Shown: piece by piece, positions 1-9,098 of the stretch
Layout: each line of letters starts with the position of its first letter
How positions within the stretch are numbered: the stretch's first letter is position 1
Assembly (NCBI GenBank): GCA_950097015.1
Contig: CATNEN010000001.1
Location: 10,201,001-10,265,000, forward strand
Direction: 5' to 3'
Origin: Macrostomum hystrix
Lineage: Eukaryota > Platyhelminthes > Macrostomidae
Length of the DNA stretch: 64,000 bases
Translations under genes and position numbers: made by a program
Notes under the pieces: model-generated
The model's input: the letters and a program-made list of their open reading frames with translations, nothing else
Told to the model about the DNA's origin: nothing
Database searches by the model: none

Positions 1-1205
1 AGATTAACGAGTCTCGCAGGCACCAGCGCTTTTTCTGATGGTATTACGAGAGCCTTGGCCAGGCAGCGTCCGGACTCGAGGTTGAGCTGACTCAGGTTCT
101 CGGTGATGCCAAGACAGCCGCTATTTCGCTGGCCTTTCCTTTCGAGCCTTCCAGGGAGGACGATCTGCTGACCTGGTTTTAGAGTTCGTGACCTTTGTGA
201 CAGGATCCTGCACACTAGCGGTCGTTCTGCCTGCCATCGGATCGGGATGGAGCTTTCGCCCACTCTAAACGCTGCATGCTGGTAGTCGATAACACAGCTG
301 TTGTCCCTACAGAAGTCCGATCCTAGGACCAGCTGGTATTTGATTCCACTGACCACCAGTACCGGTGTGCTGATGAGTTTTCCAGCTATGGCCACAGGCA
401 ACTGTACTGTCTTCTCGATGGAGATCGGACTCCCGTTTGCCAAGCTCACATGACCTTCTGCTCCTGCCAGGACTTGGATTCTAGAGTTCGGCAAGCTTTC
501 GTAGGTCTCCGTAGACATGATAGAGCACGATGCTCCAGAGTCCACTAAAGCGTCTAGCTTCTTTCCGGCTACATTAATGGTGACAAAAATTGATACCGGA
601 TTGATCTGAATGGGTGGGCTCGATGGTTGCCTTAGCGGTGTAGACAGCCCCGCTTTTGTCTTCTTGCGCCTCGATCTGCGATGACGCTGGGTGCCAGGCT
701 GTGGTTGCTGATGCTGCTGGTTGCCAGGCTGGGGTTGATGATGATGCTGGATGACTGGCTGGGGTTGCTGATGATGCTGATTGCCAGGCAGTGCTTGCTG
801 ATGATGCTGGTTGCCAGGCAGTGCTTGCTGATGATGCTGATTGCCAGGCAGTGCTTGCTGATGATGCTGGTTGCCAGGCAGTGCTTGCTGATGATGCTGA
901 ATGTGAGGCTGGGGTTGCTGATGATGCTGGTTGCCAGGCAGTGCTTGCTGATGATGCTGGTTGCCAGGCAGTGCTTGCTGATGATGCTGATTGCCAGGCA
1001 GTGCTTGCTGATGATGCTGAATGTGAGGCTGGGGTTGCTGATGATGCTGGTTGCCAGGCAGTGCTTGCTGATGATGCTGGTTGCCAGGCAGTGCTTGCTG
1101 ATGATGCTGAATGTGAGGCTGGGGTTGCTGATGATGCTGGTTTGAGGCTGGCGAATAGCAGGGGCTCAGTTGCCTCCAGGACGTGGGCCCCTCCTGTCTT
1201 TTCCC
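1..1205 (-). CDS. Ty3/gypsy pol, N-terminal part (retropepsin), cut by window edge
   Basis: This frame is open from the window edge back to the gag overlap, in the -1 frame relative to gag. In order it holds a Gln/His-rich decapeptide repeat (about 690-1145), a basic linker, then an aspartic protease: the active-site Asp-Ser-Gly-Ala-Ser lies at 542-528 and a second-half motif reading LVLGSDFC follows, as in retropepsins of LTR retrotransposons. Reverse transcriptase and integrase would lie beyond position 1. Having no start codon of its own, it is probably made as a Gag-Pol fusion by frameshifting at 1205-1199. No stop or indel is visible in the part shown, so this copy may be intact to the window edge. 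The protease assignment is firm; the lineage within Ty3/gypsy is not determined. Confidence 0.85.
690..1145 (-). repeat. 30-bp coding minisatellite inside gag-pol (Gln/His decapeptides)
   Basis: About fifteen head-to-tail 30-bp units, with two main variants, encode on the minus strand decapeptides of the type NQHHQQALPG, interspersed with a variant containing PQPHIQ. The unit is a multiple of three, so the pol frame stays open through the whole array. It sits between the nucleocapsid zinc knuckle and the protease. Length variation between copies of the element would be expected. Confidence 0.9.
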
Positions 1206-2074
1206 GAATTCTGGCACTGGAACGACAGGTGTCCGACCTCGCCGCAACGGTAGCACGTGACGCCGTTGCGTTGTTTTGGATTCGAAGGGCCGGTCTGGTT
1301 TTCTCGCGCCTCGGGTCGTGCCGCTTGAGTTGACTGCGCCTGGTTTCTTTCCATGCGTTGTATTTTCTCCTCCATTGTCTTCACCTGATGACGCAGCAGG
1401 CGCAGCTCCTCTTCTTTGTCCTGAGCGGTGGCCGGTGTCTCTGCAGCCAGAACATTCAGTCCGGCTCTGGGTCTCGTTCTAGACTGTGCTGAAGATGCCC
1501 TCTGCGCGGCCTCCAGCTGTCGTACTGTCCGAATGGCCTCCGCGAGGTCGGTCGGCTGTTGCAGGTAGAGCCTCTCTCGCACGGTGTCGGACACTCGGAC
1601 ACCCTTCAAGAATCTGTCCTTTGCCAGCTCGGTCCTAGTGTCTGCGTCTGCAGTGGGGAAGGCGTTGCGGGCCAGCTCCAACAGCTCGTCTCCGTAGGTT
1701 TCGACAGCCTCTTTATCTAGCTGGTCACGGTTCGAAAGCTCGAAGCGGTAGTCCTGCACCGTCCTGTTCATGGTGAATCGGGCTACGAGCCTCGCCGTAA
1801 ATTCTCCGTATTCAAGATCGTCCGGGAGGTCCAATTTGTCTACTGCGGCGTATGCCGTTGTGAGATCAAGGAGGCTGATTAGGTGTGGCCTTCGGTCTCC
1901 TTCTTCAATGTCGACCATCCCGCAGTACTCGTTGATATTTTGCAGCCACAAGTTGAAGTTCATCGATGGGACGTACTTGGGCGGCTTCGGAATTCTCGGC
2001 GCTGTGCGTTCCGCGTTGGCCCTAAGGCGCGTGGCCAGCGCGTTGATCAGATCGTCCATGGCTTGATCTCCCAT
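1166..2074 (-). CDS. gag: Ty3/gypsy Gag with CCHC zinc knuckle
   Basis: A 302-residue Gag. The N-terminal half is the capsid-like retrotransposon gag region, with the typical segment containing VQDYRFELSNRDQLD and a downstream ELLELARNAFP stretch. A short coiled-coil (LRLLRHQVKTMEEKIQRME) precedes a single CX2CX4HX4C knuckle, CYRCGEVGHLSFQC, near the C-terminus. The chosen ATG at 2074 lies about 140 bases downstream of the primer binding site, as expected for a first gag codon. Gag ends at a TGA in the zero frame, and pol overlaps it in the -1 frame. The protein would form the retrotransposon particle and bind its RNA. The sequence shows no lesion. Confidence 0.9.
   Translation of the reverse strand: MGDQAMDDLINALATRLRANAERTAPRIPKPPKYVPSMNFNLWLQNINEYCGMVDIEEGDRRPHLISLLDLTTAYAAVDKLDLPDDLEYGEFTARLVARFTMNRTVQDYRFELSNRDQLDKEAVETYGDELLELARNAFPTADADTRTELAKDRFLKGVRVSDTVRERLYLQQPTDLAEAIRTVRQLEAAQRASSAQSRTRPRAGLNVLAAETPATAQDKEEELRLLRHQVKTMEEKIQRMERNQAQSTQAARPEARENQTGPSNPKQRNGVTCYRCGEVGHLSFQCQNSGKDRRGPRPGGN
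1199..1205 (-). promoter_or_regulatory. putative -1 ribosomal frameshift heptamer GGGAAAA
   Basis: On the minus strand the heptamer is phased X-XXY-YYZ in the gag frame (G GGA AAA). It lies about 31 bases before the gag stop codon at 1168-1166. After a one-base backward slip the reading frame stays open into the Gln/His repeat and the protease. This is the arrangement used by many retroelements; slippage itself is inferred. No downstream pseudoknot was assessed. Confidence 0.7.
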
Positions 2075-2214
2075 GACTTAAGTTCTGTCAGGCTAGGCGT
2101 AGGTGAGTCTAGACAGAGAACAATAGCTGGCACTCTCGTTGACCCAGTTGATGCTGAATGAGGCCGCTTGATGCTCGCTGAGACAAATAGTTGCTATCGG
2201 TAATGAGGGACCGT

Positions 2215-2232
2215 GTCCCCGTTCGGGCGCCA
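2215..2232 (-). promoter_or_regulatory. primer binding site, tRNA-Lys type
   Basis: On the minus strand this reads TGGCGCCCGAACGGGGAC. It differs by one base from the well-known primer site complementary to the 3' end of tRNA-Lys(UUU). It lies between the LTR end (near 2236) and the gag ATG, and its position supports the minus-strand orientation of this element. Confidence 0.8.
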
Positions 2233-2235
2233 ATT

Positions 2236-3000
2236 TGTAGTGACAGTGGTCGGTTTGAGATCCCCGGCCCACAGCCCTATTAAGTAAAATATTATCGATC
2301 ACTGAACCAGGCGTTAGGACGCTCTGTTGCAGTCAGGGACTGGTGGCGTTAGGACGCTCACACAGTACTTCTAAGATTATTACAGTACTCCGTGCGGACC
2401 TGGCACCCCGAAAGGACAGACACAAATACAGTGCTTACCGGTCGGGACGCACGATAGGATGGCAGGATGACGCTGAATGTATTTGTCGGCAATTTTTGCA
2501 CTTTAATAAACCATGCACTCGGAATCACTATTCAATAATCACTTCGCTATGCAATAAATTGAGCCTTCGCCGTAAGAGACCGTCTTTACGGCACGATCTT
2601 TTAAAGTTCGCAAGGGGGGAGAGAGGTAGCCTTGGCCCGGGCAGAAAACGATACCTTAAGGGCTGACAAGGGGGCAGACAGGGGCGGAGCACAAACAAAG
2701 CCTACAGCGCGCTGGGGGGTAGGGTTGTACGCGCTGGACGGGTGGACGGGCAAAGCTACGCAGAGCTGATTGGCGTGAGGGCAAAGCCACGGAGGGCTGG
2801 GGTAGGATAGGCACACAATGCCCGCGCCCAGCCAATCAGATGGCGGCACCGGGCACTCTGAGCCAAGACGGCGCTGGGTGAGGAAGGCCTAACAAAACCA
2901 CAAGGCCAGAGACACCGGCACCACACTAAAAGTAAACAGTAAACTATTGTTCTGCGTAAAAGAGCGCTTCTAAACTTAAAAATCGTATTTTACGCAGGCG
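2236..3000 (-). mobile_element. 5' LTR of the minus-strand gypsy element (outer end not fixed)
   Basis: The LTR's inner end is taken as 2236, where plus-strand TGTAGTGACA abuts the primer site, giving an ...ACA end on the minus strand. The second LTR is outside the window, so the outer boundary cannot be found by comparison; about 3000 is a guess. The stretch has no convincing ORF. Shadow ORFs occur on both strands. Confidence 0.5.
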
Positions 3001-3119
3001 AGGCGCTGTATGCCAAATTCAAACGAGAGAATCCTGAAGTGAAGATCAGTCGGGCGACATTCTTTCGCTTGAGGCCCTGGCATGTTGTTCAGCCTCGCCT
3101 GTGTGATTATAGCGCTCCG

Positions 3120-3404
3120 ATGTTGTAGGCATGGCCGGGCCAGGTCGCGTCAGGCCGTGCCAGGTCGGGTGAGTCCGGTCGGGTCCATGTCACGTTGGAC
3201 CTACGTCGGGCAGGATCGGGTCAGATTAGGCCGGGCCGTGTCGTATCGGACCATACCAGGTTGAGTTGGACCGGGCCGTGTTGCGCTGAAATGAAAGTGA
3301 AAACTCGGGGCGAGTATTTATCTAATCTATCTATTCTTAGTTGCTTGACCTCTAGGCGAAAGTTGCTTGACCTCTAGGCGAAAGTTGCTTGACCTCTAGG
3401 CGAA
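3120..3404. repeat. degenerate GC-rich repeats and a 22-bp triplet
   Basis: Positions 3120-3290 hold loosely repeated GTCGGGTC/CCGGGCC-type motifs without a clear unit. Positions 3339-3404 hold three perfect tandem copies of a 22-bp unit beginning AGTTGCTTGACC. No gene is seen between 3000 and 3664. Confidence 0.7.
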
Positions 3405-3664
3405 AGTTTTCTCTCGAGTTCTTTTCAGATTTCTAAGTCTTATATCATCCCCCTTTTAAAGAAATCCTTGACTAGTCAAGGGAGATGCAGCCTATTTTCT
3501 TACTCCAGTTGCTAATCTGTCTACTGCTAGTAGGTTTGAAAACATATAAGACGGTGAAATCTGAAATTATTAGATTAAGAGGCTAAATGGGAAGTGTGTA
3601 ATTCATTTGTTTAATAGTGGATAATATGTGGTGAGTATGTCCGATATTAAATAATGTTGCCGCT

Positions 3665-3994
3665 TTAAAATTCGCCATCCTCCGGCGGCTTTGGGTATCC
3701 CTCCCGATAGATCCGCCGGATAGTTTGGATAGTTGGCCACGGCGGGTATCGTGGTGTCGGCTCGGGCTGGTAGTCGCCCGCCGCTTCCCACGAGCCCTTT
3801 ATCTCTAAGGTGGGATACATGTCCTCCAGGTACAGTTCCTGGATGTCGGATGTCGAGGTGGCAGTCGTCAAACCGCCATCTATCTCCTCCCCGGTCACTT
3901 GTGTGGCCGCGTCAGCCTTTACAACTGGCCGCCCCCGGATGTCGACATCCACAAATCTTTGTCCTGGGCGGCGGTCGTAATCGTTGTAGGCCAT
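3665..3994 (-). CDS. small hypothetical protein, 109 aa
   Basis: I do not recognise this ORF. It starts at an ATG in good context (A at -3, G at +4) and has a protein-like composition: acidic, tyrosine- and proline-rich, N-terminus MAYNDYDRRPGQRF, C-terminus YPKPPEDGEF. No signal peptide, membrane segment or known motif is visible. The miniature LTR element at 4071 is inserted just 76 bp upstream of its ATG. It could be a single-exon gene, an exon of a larger gene, or a transposon relic. Confidence 0.4.
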   Translation of the reverse strand: MAYNDYDRRPGQRFVDVDIRGRPVVKADAATQVTGEEIDGGLTTATSTSDIQELYLEDMYPTLEIKGSWEAAGDYQPEPTPRYPPWPTIQTIRRIYREGYPKPPEDGEF

Positions 3995-4070
3995 TGTGCT
4001 GGAAGGGTGTCCAAGACATGTTACTTTCCTGCACTTTTACTGCATTCCTCAGCTTATTGTCCTTAATATC

Positions 4071-4269
4071 TGACGTGCCGTGAGCGAGCCCAGAGCCCCA
4101 ACCCCCGTTTACATGTATGTCTATGGCACAGACCCCAGCCCCCTCCCTCCCATCTTGTCAAGCCCTCGCGGGCGGACTTTGTTAAGTGCATACTTTGTTC
4201 ATATGATGAAATAAAAAGTTCTTGCATCTCATATGCAGCTCTAAAGCAGGACTTGTCTGCAACTTGTCA
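4071..4269 (+). repeat. left LTR of the miniature element
   Basis: 199 bp, starting TGACGTGCCGTG and ending CAACTTGTCA. It appears identical to the right copy. Confidence 0.9.
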
Positions 4270-4626
4270 ATGGCGTCGCAAGCAGGATCCGAACCTGCGC
4301 GGGGAAACCCCATTGGATTGGATCCCCAGAGGATCCTGTACCAACCAACGTCAGCAACGGCAACCTCCACTGTCGAGTTCCTGATGAACAAGGGCAACAA
4401 CACCTCCTGGGTCCTCGATGGAAATGAGCTGAGGCTGGCTAGCAACAACCAGCTCGCCCCTCTGCCTGCTGCTGACGACGAAGAAGACGAGGTTGTAGAG
4501 GTCGCAGCCAACGGCCAACCTGACCTCCCTACAACCCAACCTGCCAACCCGGTCGCAGAGGTGCCCAACGCTGGTTGCCGCAGAAGCAGCCGTGCGCGAC
4601 GGCCCCCTCAACGCTACACCCCATGA
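4270..4626 (+). CDS. residual gag-pol ORF of the miniature element, 118 aa
   Basis: The ATG is created at the junction of the base after the LTR and the primer site (A|TGGCG), so the primer site itself encodes the first residues MASQAG. The C-terminus CRRSSRARRPPQRYTP is the basic tail typical of the end of Ty3/gypsy integrases, and an acidic stretch (DDEEDEVVE) precedes it. The autonomous parent has therefore lost nearly all of gag-pol, leaving its last codons. The product is unlikely to be enzymatic. Translation is unproven. Confidence 0.55.
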   Translation: MASQAGSEPARGNPIGLDPQRILYQPTSATATSTVEFLMNKGNNTSWVLDGNELRLASNNQLAPLPAADDEEDEVVEVAANGQPDLPTTQPANPVAEVPNAGCRRSSRARRPPQRYTP

Positions 4627-4817
4627 CCAAGAGCTGCAGCAGTAATACTGAGTGGAAACTGTTAACATGAATTAACTCTAAAAACGACGGACTAAAGTTT
4701 ACGACCTAAAGGTTTTGAGGACTGATTTCAACTACTATGCTCCCCAATAATTCAGTCTTGTTCAATGTTCTTCTTGTTGGAATACGGCTAAATGTCAACT
4801 CTTTGACGGAGGGGACA

Positions 4818-5016
4818 TGACGTGCCGTGAGCGAGCCCAGAGCCCCAACCCCCGTTTACATGTATGTCTATGGCACAGACCCCAGCCCCCTCCCTCCCAT
4901 CTTGTCAAGCCCTCGCGGGCGGACTTTGTTAAGTGCATACTTTGTTCATATGATGAAATAAAAAGTTCTTGCATCTCATATGCAGCTCTAAAGCAGGACT
5001 TGTCTGCAACTTGTCA
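4818..5016 (+). repeat. right LTR of the miniature element
   Basis: 199 bp, same sequence as the left LTR. It is followed by the ATATC target duplication. Confidence 0.9.
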
Positions 5017-5021
5017 ATATC

Positions 5022-5658
5022 TTCCAATTTTCTTCTGACATGCTTATTGCTACTGTTTTATCTATTATTGTTGACGTCTAAGATTTAATTGAAATTTAGT
5101 TTGACAGACAATGAACCTGTGGGGCTTCCAAAGAAGTCTACATAATATTTATTGTTAATCACGTTGGAGAGAATATATATTCTTTGAGAGCCCAATTAAT
5201 TAATAACATTTCTGGGCCTCGCAGGCTAAGAACATTGCTTGAATTATAAAATCGCATTGGTTATAGTAATATGGCATGTGGTTATAATGTGTTCTGATAT
5301 GGCTGTGTCTCACTTACTCGTAGCAAGCTGGATTCTTGATTATGGTGTGTTTGTTGCCTGTGTCCTATTTTTGTTTACTGAGGCCATGGTTGGTCTAATC
5401 CACTCGGGCATGTGATCTGTGTGGAATTGTACTATAGGTCTCGAATATGGCCCGGGGCACTGATGACTCTACTTTCCATCTCTCGTAATGTACTCTGTGG
5501 CCCCTTTCCCCGCGGCGGAGGGGTGGCTGTAAATTTCACCCTCAAGTCCCCGTGCCCCTTGAGGCTTGGCTATATCACTGCCTTCCCCTGAGTTTCCTGT
5601 GCGCTCTAAGGTGGCTACTTTCATCCGATTTGTGTCTGCATTAGCCACCCGCACCGCT
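5022..5658. other. AT-rich spacer without recognised gene
   Basis: No ORF with coding character, no RNA gene and no repeat was recognised here. Confidence 0.5.
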
Positions 5659-5913
5659 ATGTCTAAATTCGAAATCGTACAGCTCATGGAGCTCGTGGCC
5701 GCTTTGGACGCTAGGGTTCGACTACTTGAAGACCGCCTAGCCCAAGAAGTAGCGCGCACCACGTCCCTGGAGGGGACGCTGTCTGCTTTTCGTGGTTTAT
5801 CTGGCGGGCTGGGGGCCGGAGGATTATTGATCATCATCCTCTGTGTCGTCGTACTCTGGGTGTGCTGCGGGCGCCGTCGGGGCCCTTTGGCTGAGCCTGC
5901 TGCCCTTGCTTAA
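5659..5913 (+). CDS. small coiled-coil plus membrane protein, 84 aa
   Basis: I do not recognise the family. Residues about 5-42 form an amphipathic heptad pattern (LMELVAALDARVRLLEDRL), followed by a Gly-rich hinge (GLSGGLGAGG). A strong hydrophobic segment, LLIIILCVVVLWVC, then leads into a basic CGRRRG stop-transfer and a short tail. This predicts a single-pass protein that oligomerises through its N-terminal helix. The layout recalls the stalk and anchor of a fusion or envelope stem, but no ectodomain is present. An in-frame extension to about 5566 is open but lacks an ATG. It has no clear operon or exon partners. Confidence 0.45.
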   Translation: MSKFEIVQLMELVAALDARVRLLEDRLAQEVARTTSLEGTLSAFRGLSGGLGAGGLLIIILCVVVLWVCCGRRRGPLAEPAALA

Positions 5914-6481
5914 GCATTCGCCATCTGCCTCCGTCTGTTTTTTTGTTTTGACTCTTTTGTTTACTAATTTCGTGTTGCGTTCTGTACGTGTTTAATGAAT
6001 TTTTTCGTTTGTTATTGATGCTAAGCTGGTATGTAACCGTGTCGGAGTGTATATATGGTGTCGGAATTAAAAGTGGTTTTTCCTTTGATAAATAGAGTGT
6101 GCCTTATCATGGAATTCGGTGAAGCCTTGTCTTTGTATTTCTTCGTTATTCTAAGCTTAAATTCAATTTGAGTGACGGGCCTGGCTTCCCCTAGTTCACT
6201 GGTCCGATTATTCGAGATGTGAATCACCTCCCGAATTTCTTTTAGTGAACTGGGTTCTGCTTTAAGGATTGCACATTGAGTGAGAGTGCCACGAGGATAG
6301 GACGTCCAATCGAATCGTCTTTTCTGTCCTATCGTTGCGTCAGTGTCTCAGCTCTCGTGTCTCCTTATGCCCCTAACACTTCCGATCCCTAAGCTCTTAC
6401 TGAGAAGCGGTGGCTTGCATGAGAGGATGAGCATGAGAGGATTGTACTTGCTTTAATGCACGCATATGGAGCCCTTGGAAG
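5914..6481. other. spacer, no gene seen
   Basis: The sequence is T-rich with no convincing ORF on either strand. Confidence 0.4.
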
Positions 6482-6826
6482 TTGTCTAGTCGGAGGGCCA
6501 CTGCCAGTGACTTAACTGTTGCAGGCGTCACCACTAACGCTGATGCTGGCTCCAACGATGATCACAGTCGAGGTCGTGGACGAGGTCGTAGCCGAGGGCG
6601 CGGACGAGGACGCGGACAAGGGCGCAGAGGACAAGGGCGTAGATATCATGAAGTAGTGCACACGTTTTGTGCTGCTGATCAGTGCCCTCTGCCAAGTGCA
6701 GCAAACGTGCAGGGAGTGCAATGCGAAGGCTGCCCTCGATGGTTCCACCATGATTGTGTGGATCTGCCTCCCAGCACCGACTTCGCTACATTCCACTTCT
6801 TTTGCACTATTTCATGCATAGCATAA
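6482..6826 (+). CDS. RG-rich protein with PHD-like zinc finger (exon or relic)
   Basis: The open frame has no ATG at its 5' end, so it is probably an internal or terminal exon. Its first third is a run of RGRGRG/RGQGRR repeats, an RNA- or DNA-binding-like basic low-complexity tract. The C-terminal part has the spacing of a PHD finger: C-x4-C, then VQCEGCPRWFHHDCVDLP and a final FFC...C. The core CEGCPRWFHHDC is diagnostic of PHD/zf-RING-like folds, which often read histone tails and also occur in some transposon proteins. The stop at 6824 follows closely. Only the finger is supported; function is not assigned. Confidence 0.5.
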   Translation: MSSRRATASDLTVAGVTTNADAGSNDDHSRGRGRGRSRGRGRGRGQGRRGQGRRYHEVVHTFCAADQCPLPSAANVQGVQCEGCPRWFHHDCVDLPPSTDFATFHFFCTISCIA

Positions 6827-9098
6827 ATGACGAAAACAACAACTGCGCTTGCTGATCTAGGTAGCTGTAAAAGATAACGACTTCACTTTGTCATATTCTT
6901 AAACTAGACTCACGAACTTAAACATGCCATCATGCATGTAGATTCCAAGGCCCTTAACATAGAGTTTAAATTAGAGATGCATTATAGATAAAAATAAAAT
7001 AATAACTAAAAGCTATGATAAATGCAAAAAGTTTAAAATGTAGACACTTTTAGAGTGGCAGATATGGTTTGAAGCTTATTATTTGAAAAAAATAAGCACA
7101 TCTAGAAAGTTATTATGTTATTAATAGCAATTAAAAATTGCAAAAATGTATTAAATCTCCTGTTTTCTTATATTAAAACAAAAATGTTTTAGGATCACAT
7201 TTTATATGGGTTGCTTGCCCTTTGTTAATCAGATTGTTCAGATCTTTACAGTACAACTGTTTGTAAAAAAAGCTATTTAGAAGTTTATTCAGTTTCTTCT
7301 GTTGTTATTGCCATTTTTAATGGCATCAGTTCAGCTGAAAGTAGCTCTTGTTTAGTTGTTATATTTACTTTATTTCTGTTGCTGTCTACAATGAAAATAC
7401 TTTTTGAGCTTTATCTGCAACTCAGTACAGTTAGCAAAAAATCTTTAGCTTCTCTATCCTTCTGTTTTTTTTCAACAATATATTACCTTACATTTGCTAA
7501 AAATTAGGTATAAAGATAAGGCCTTATTATAATTGTTTTGTTTGGTTTTTTCTTTTTTCAAAGCTGCATTTATTTTTGCCAAGTGTACAATTTTACTGCG
7601 AATTTTGTGACCCGTATTCTAGAGAGTTTCGTGTTATATATATATATATTTAGCTGGTGTTACACTTTATTTTTTTTTAAAGCTAGTTTGAACTTTTTTA
7701 AACATTCGCATCAAAACTACATCTAGTCTACATCTACTTAAAATGTTACCTAATAATGGCTCTGAATGTAGTATCTTATGTCATCGTGATATACACAAAA
7801 TTGCATTAAATACCAAAACATATTGATGTGCTGTAGACTGCTGAGCAGCCTCCAGGCAATCTGTCAGTCAGGCTGTTCTAGGTCTGTGGGAGGGCTAGGG
7901 TTGGTAGTTAGTGTTTCCCGTGCACTGTCACTTCCGCTCGCCACCCCCCTCCGCTCTCTCTCTCTCTTTCCAGCTCTGTCTGCGCACTGAGTCACATTGC
8001 ACACCGTGGTGCAATCGCTTAAGTTCGGAAGAAGACTGGCAGAACAACGCTCAAATGCTCCTACTATAAGTAGAGCACAGTCCGACGAATCCTTGAGATG
8101 GTGTTGTTATCATGGTAGCACTATTTCTTTATATTGAGAGCACGATTCTGTCTTCTTTTCTTCATGCGTTTTGTGTTCACTCACATTTGCCTCTTATTGC
8201 AAACGGAGTAAGAATCCAAACTTGTAACTTCTGCAAATTATTGAGAGCTTGGCCGTATATCGCATTTAGAAGCAAGGTATACCGCCAGACTCAGGGCAGA
8301 GTTCCAAGACGAGGAAGTCTTAGAGTGATACGAAAGATCCCGAGGAAACTTAGCTATTGAAGCCTGACTACCGGATTGTTCCTCTGCTAGGAAGCATCTG
8401 CGTGTGAGGCCGGTAAAATCTCCTCTCGGAATCCAGTGTCCTGTCTTGGTTATTTGCCAATTGTGTGTGCCACGCTACCACAGGTACAACAATATCAATG
8501 TTATAAAACGAGTTTATACATTTCAATAAACTAACTTTAACATAAAATAATTAAAATATAAATTTCGGAATTCTATTTGAGTTTTTCAAACAGTATTAAC
8601 GTACCCACACGAAACACAACGGTGCGTGTTATCTTCACCGATAAAAAATGTACAGCATTTTCACGAGTTAAATTATTGTTTCAGTCATTTTTATTAAAAA
8701 AATAACAAAAAAACGTACAAACTTTTTTTAACCGAAAGCTTAATTCTAGCTCTAAATTTCATTTTCCTTTATTTTTGTTATAGACATCCTAAACATCTTT
8801 TAAGAACCTAATATCATGTATTTTTGTAATCGTCAGTTAGTCCGGACAAAAAACTAACAAATTCGTATTTAGGACACATATTCGTCGAGGCTGGTGCTTT
8901 AAGTATATTTTTCGAGATACAAGGCCAGTAATAAACAATTTAGGTAAAAAAACTATCGCTTCCTTCACCTATTTTTTATTTCATAAATTGTCGTCTAAGC
9001 TTTGAGACAGGGCCTATTACGTGTTAAATCAAATAAATCAATTAAATCAAATAATTACGCCACGAATTTCAAATCCAGCTTTCCAGCTACCTTATCAG
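6827..9098. other. AT-rich intergenic stretch
   Basis: No gene is recognised. A CT-rich microsatellite lies around 7955-7972 and a short TA run near 7638-7651. Confidence 0.5.

Larger units (their letters stand above)
4071..5016 (+). mobile_element. complete miniature LTR retrotransposon (TRIM-like), 946 bp, TSD ATATC
   Basis: Two identical-looking 199-bp LTRs (4071-4269 and 4818-5016), both TG...CA, bound a 548-bp interior. A 5-bp target duplication ATATC is present at 4066-4070 and 5017-5021. A primer site TGGCGTCGCAAGCAGGAT starts at 4271, and a purine-rich tract (GACGGAGGGGACA) precedes the right LTR. The LTR contains an AATAAA-like polyadenylation signal. The interior keeps only a short ORF, so the element is a deletion derivative that needs proteins in trans. 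The apparent identity of the LTRs implies a recent insertion. Confidence 0.9.

Noticed and set aside
681-1333. Plus-strand ORFs rich in Leu/Met or Ala/Asp
   Set aside because: Antisense shadows of the Gln/His repeat in the gypsy pol frame.
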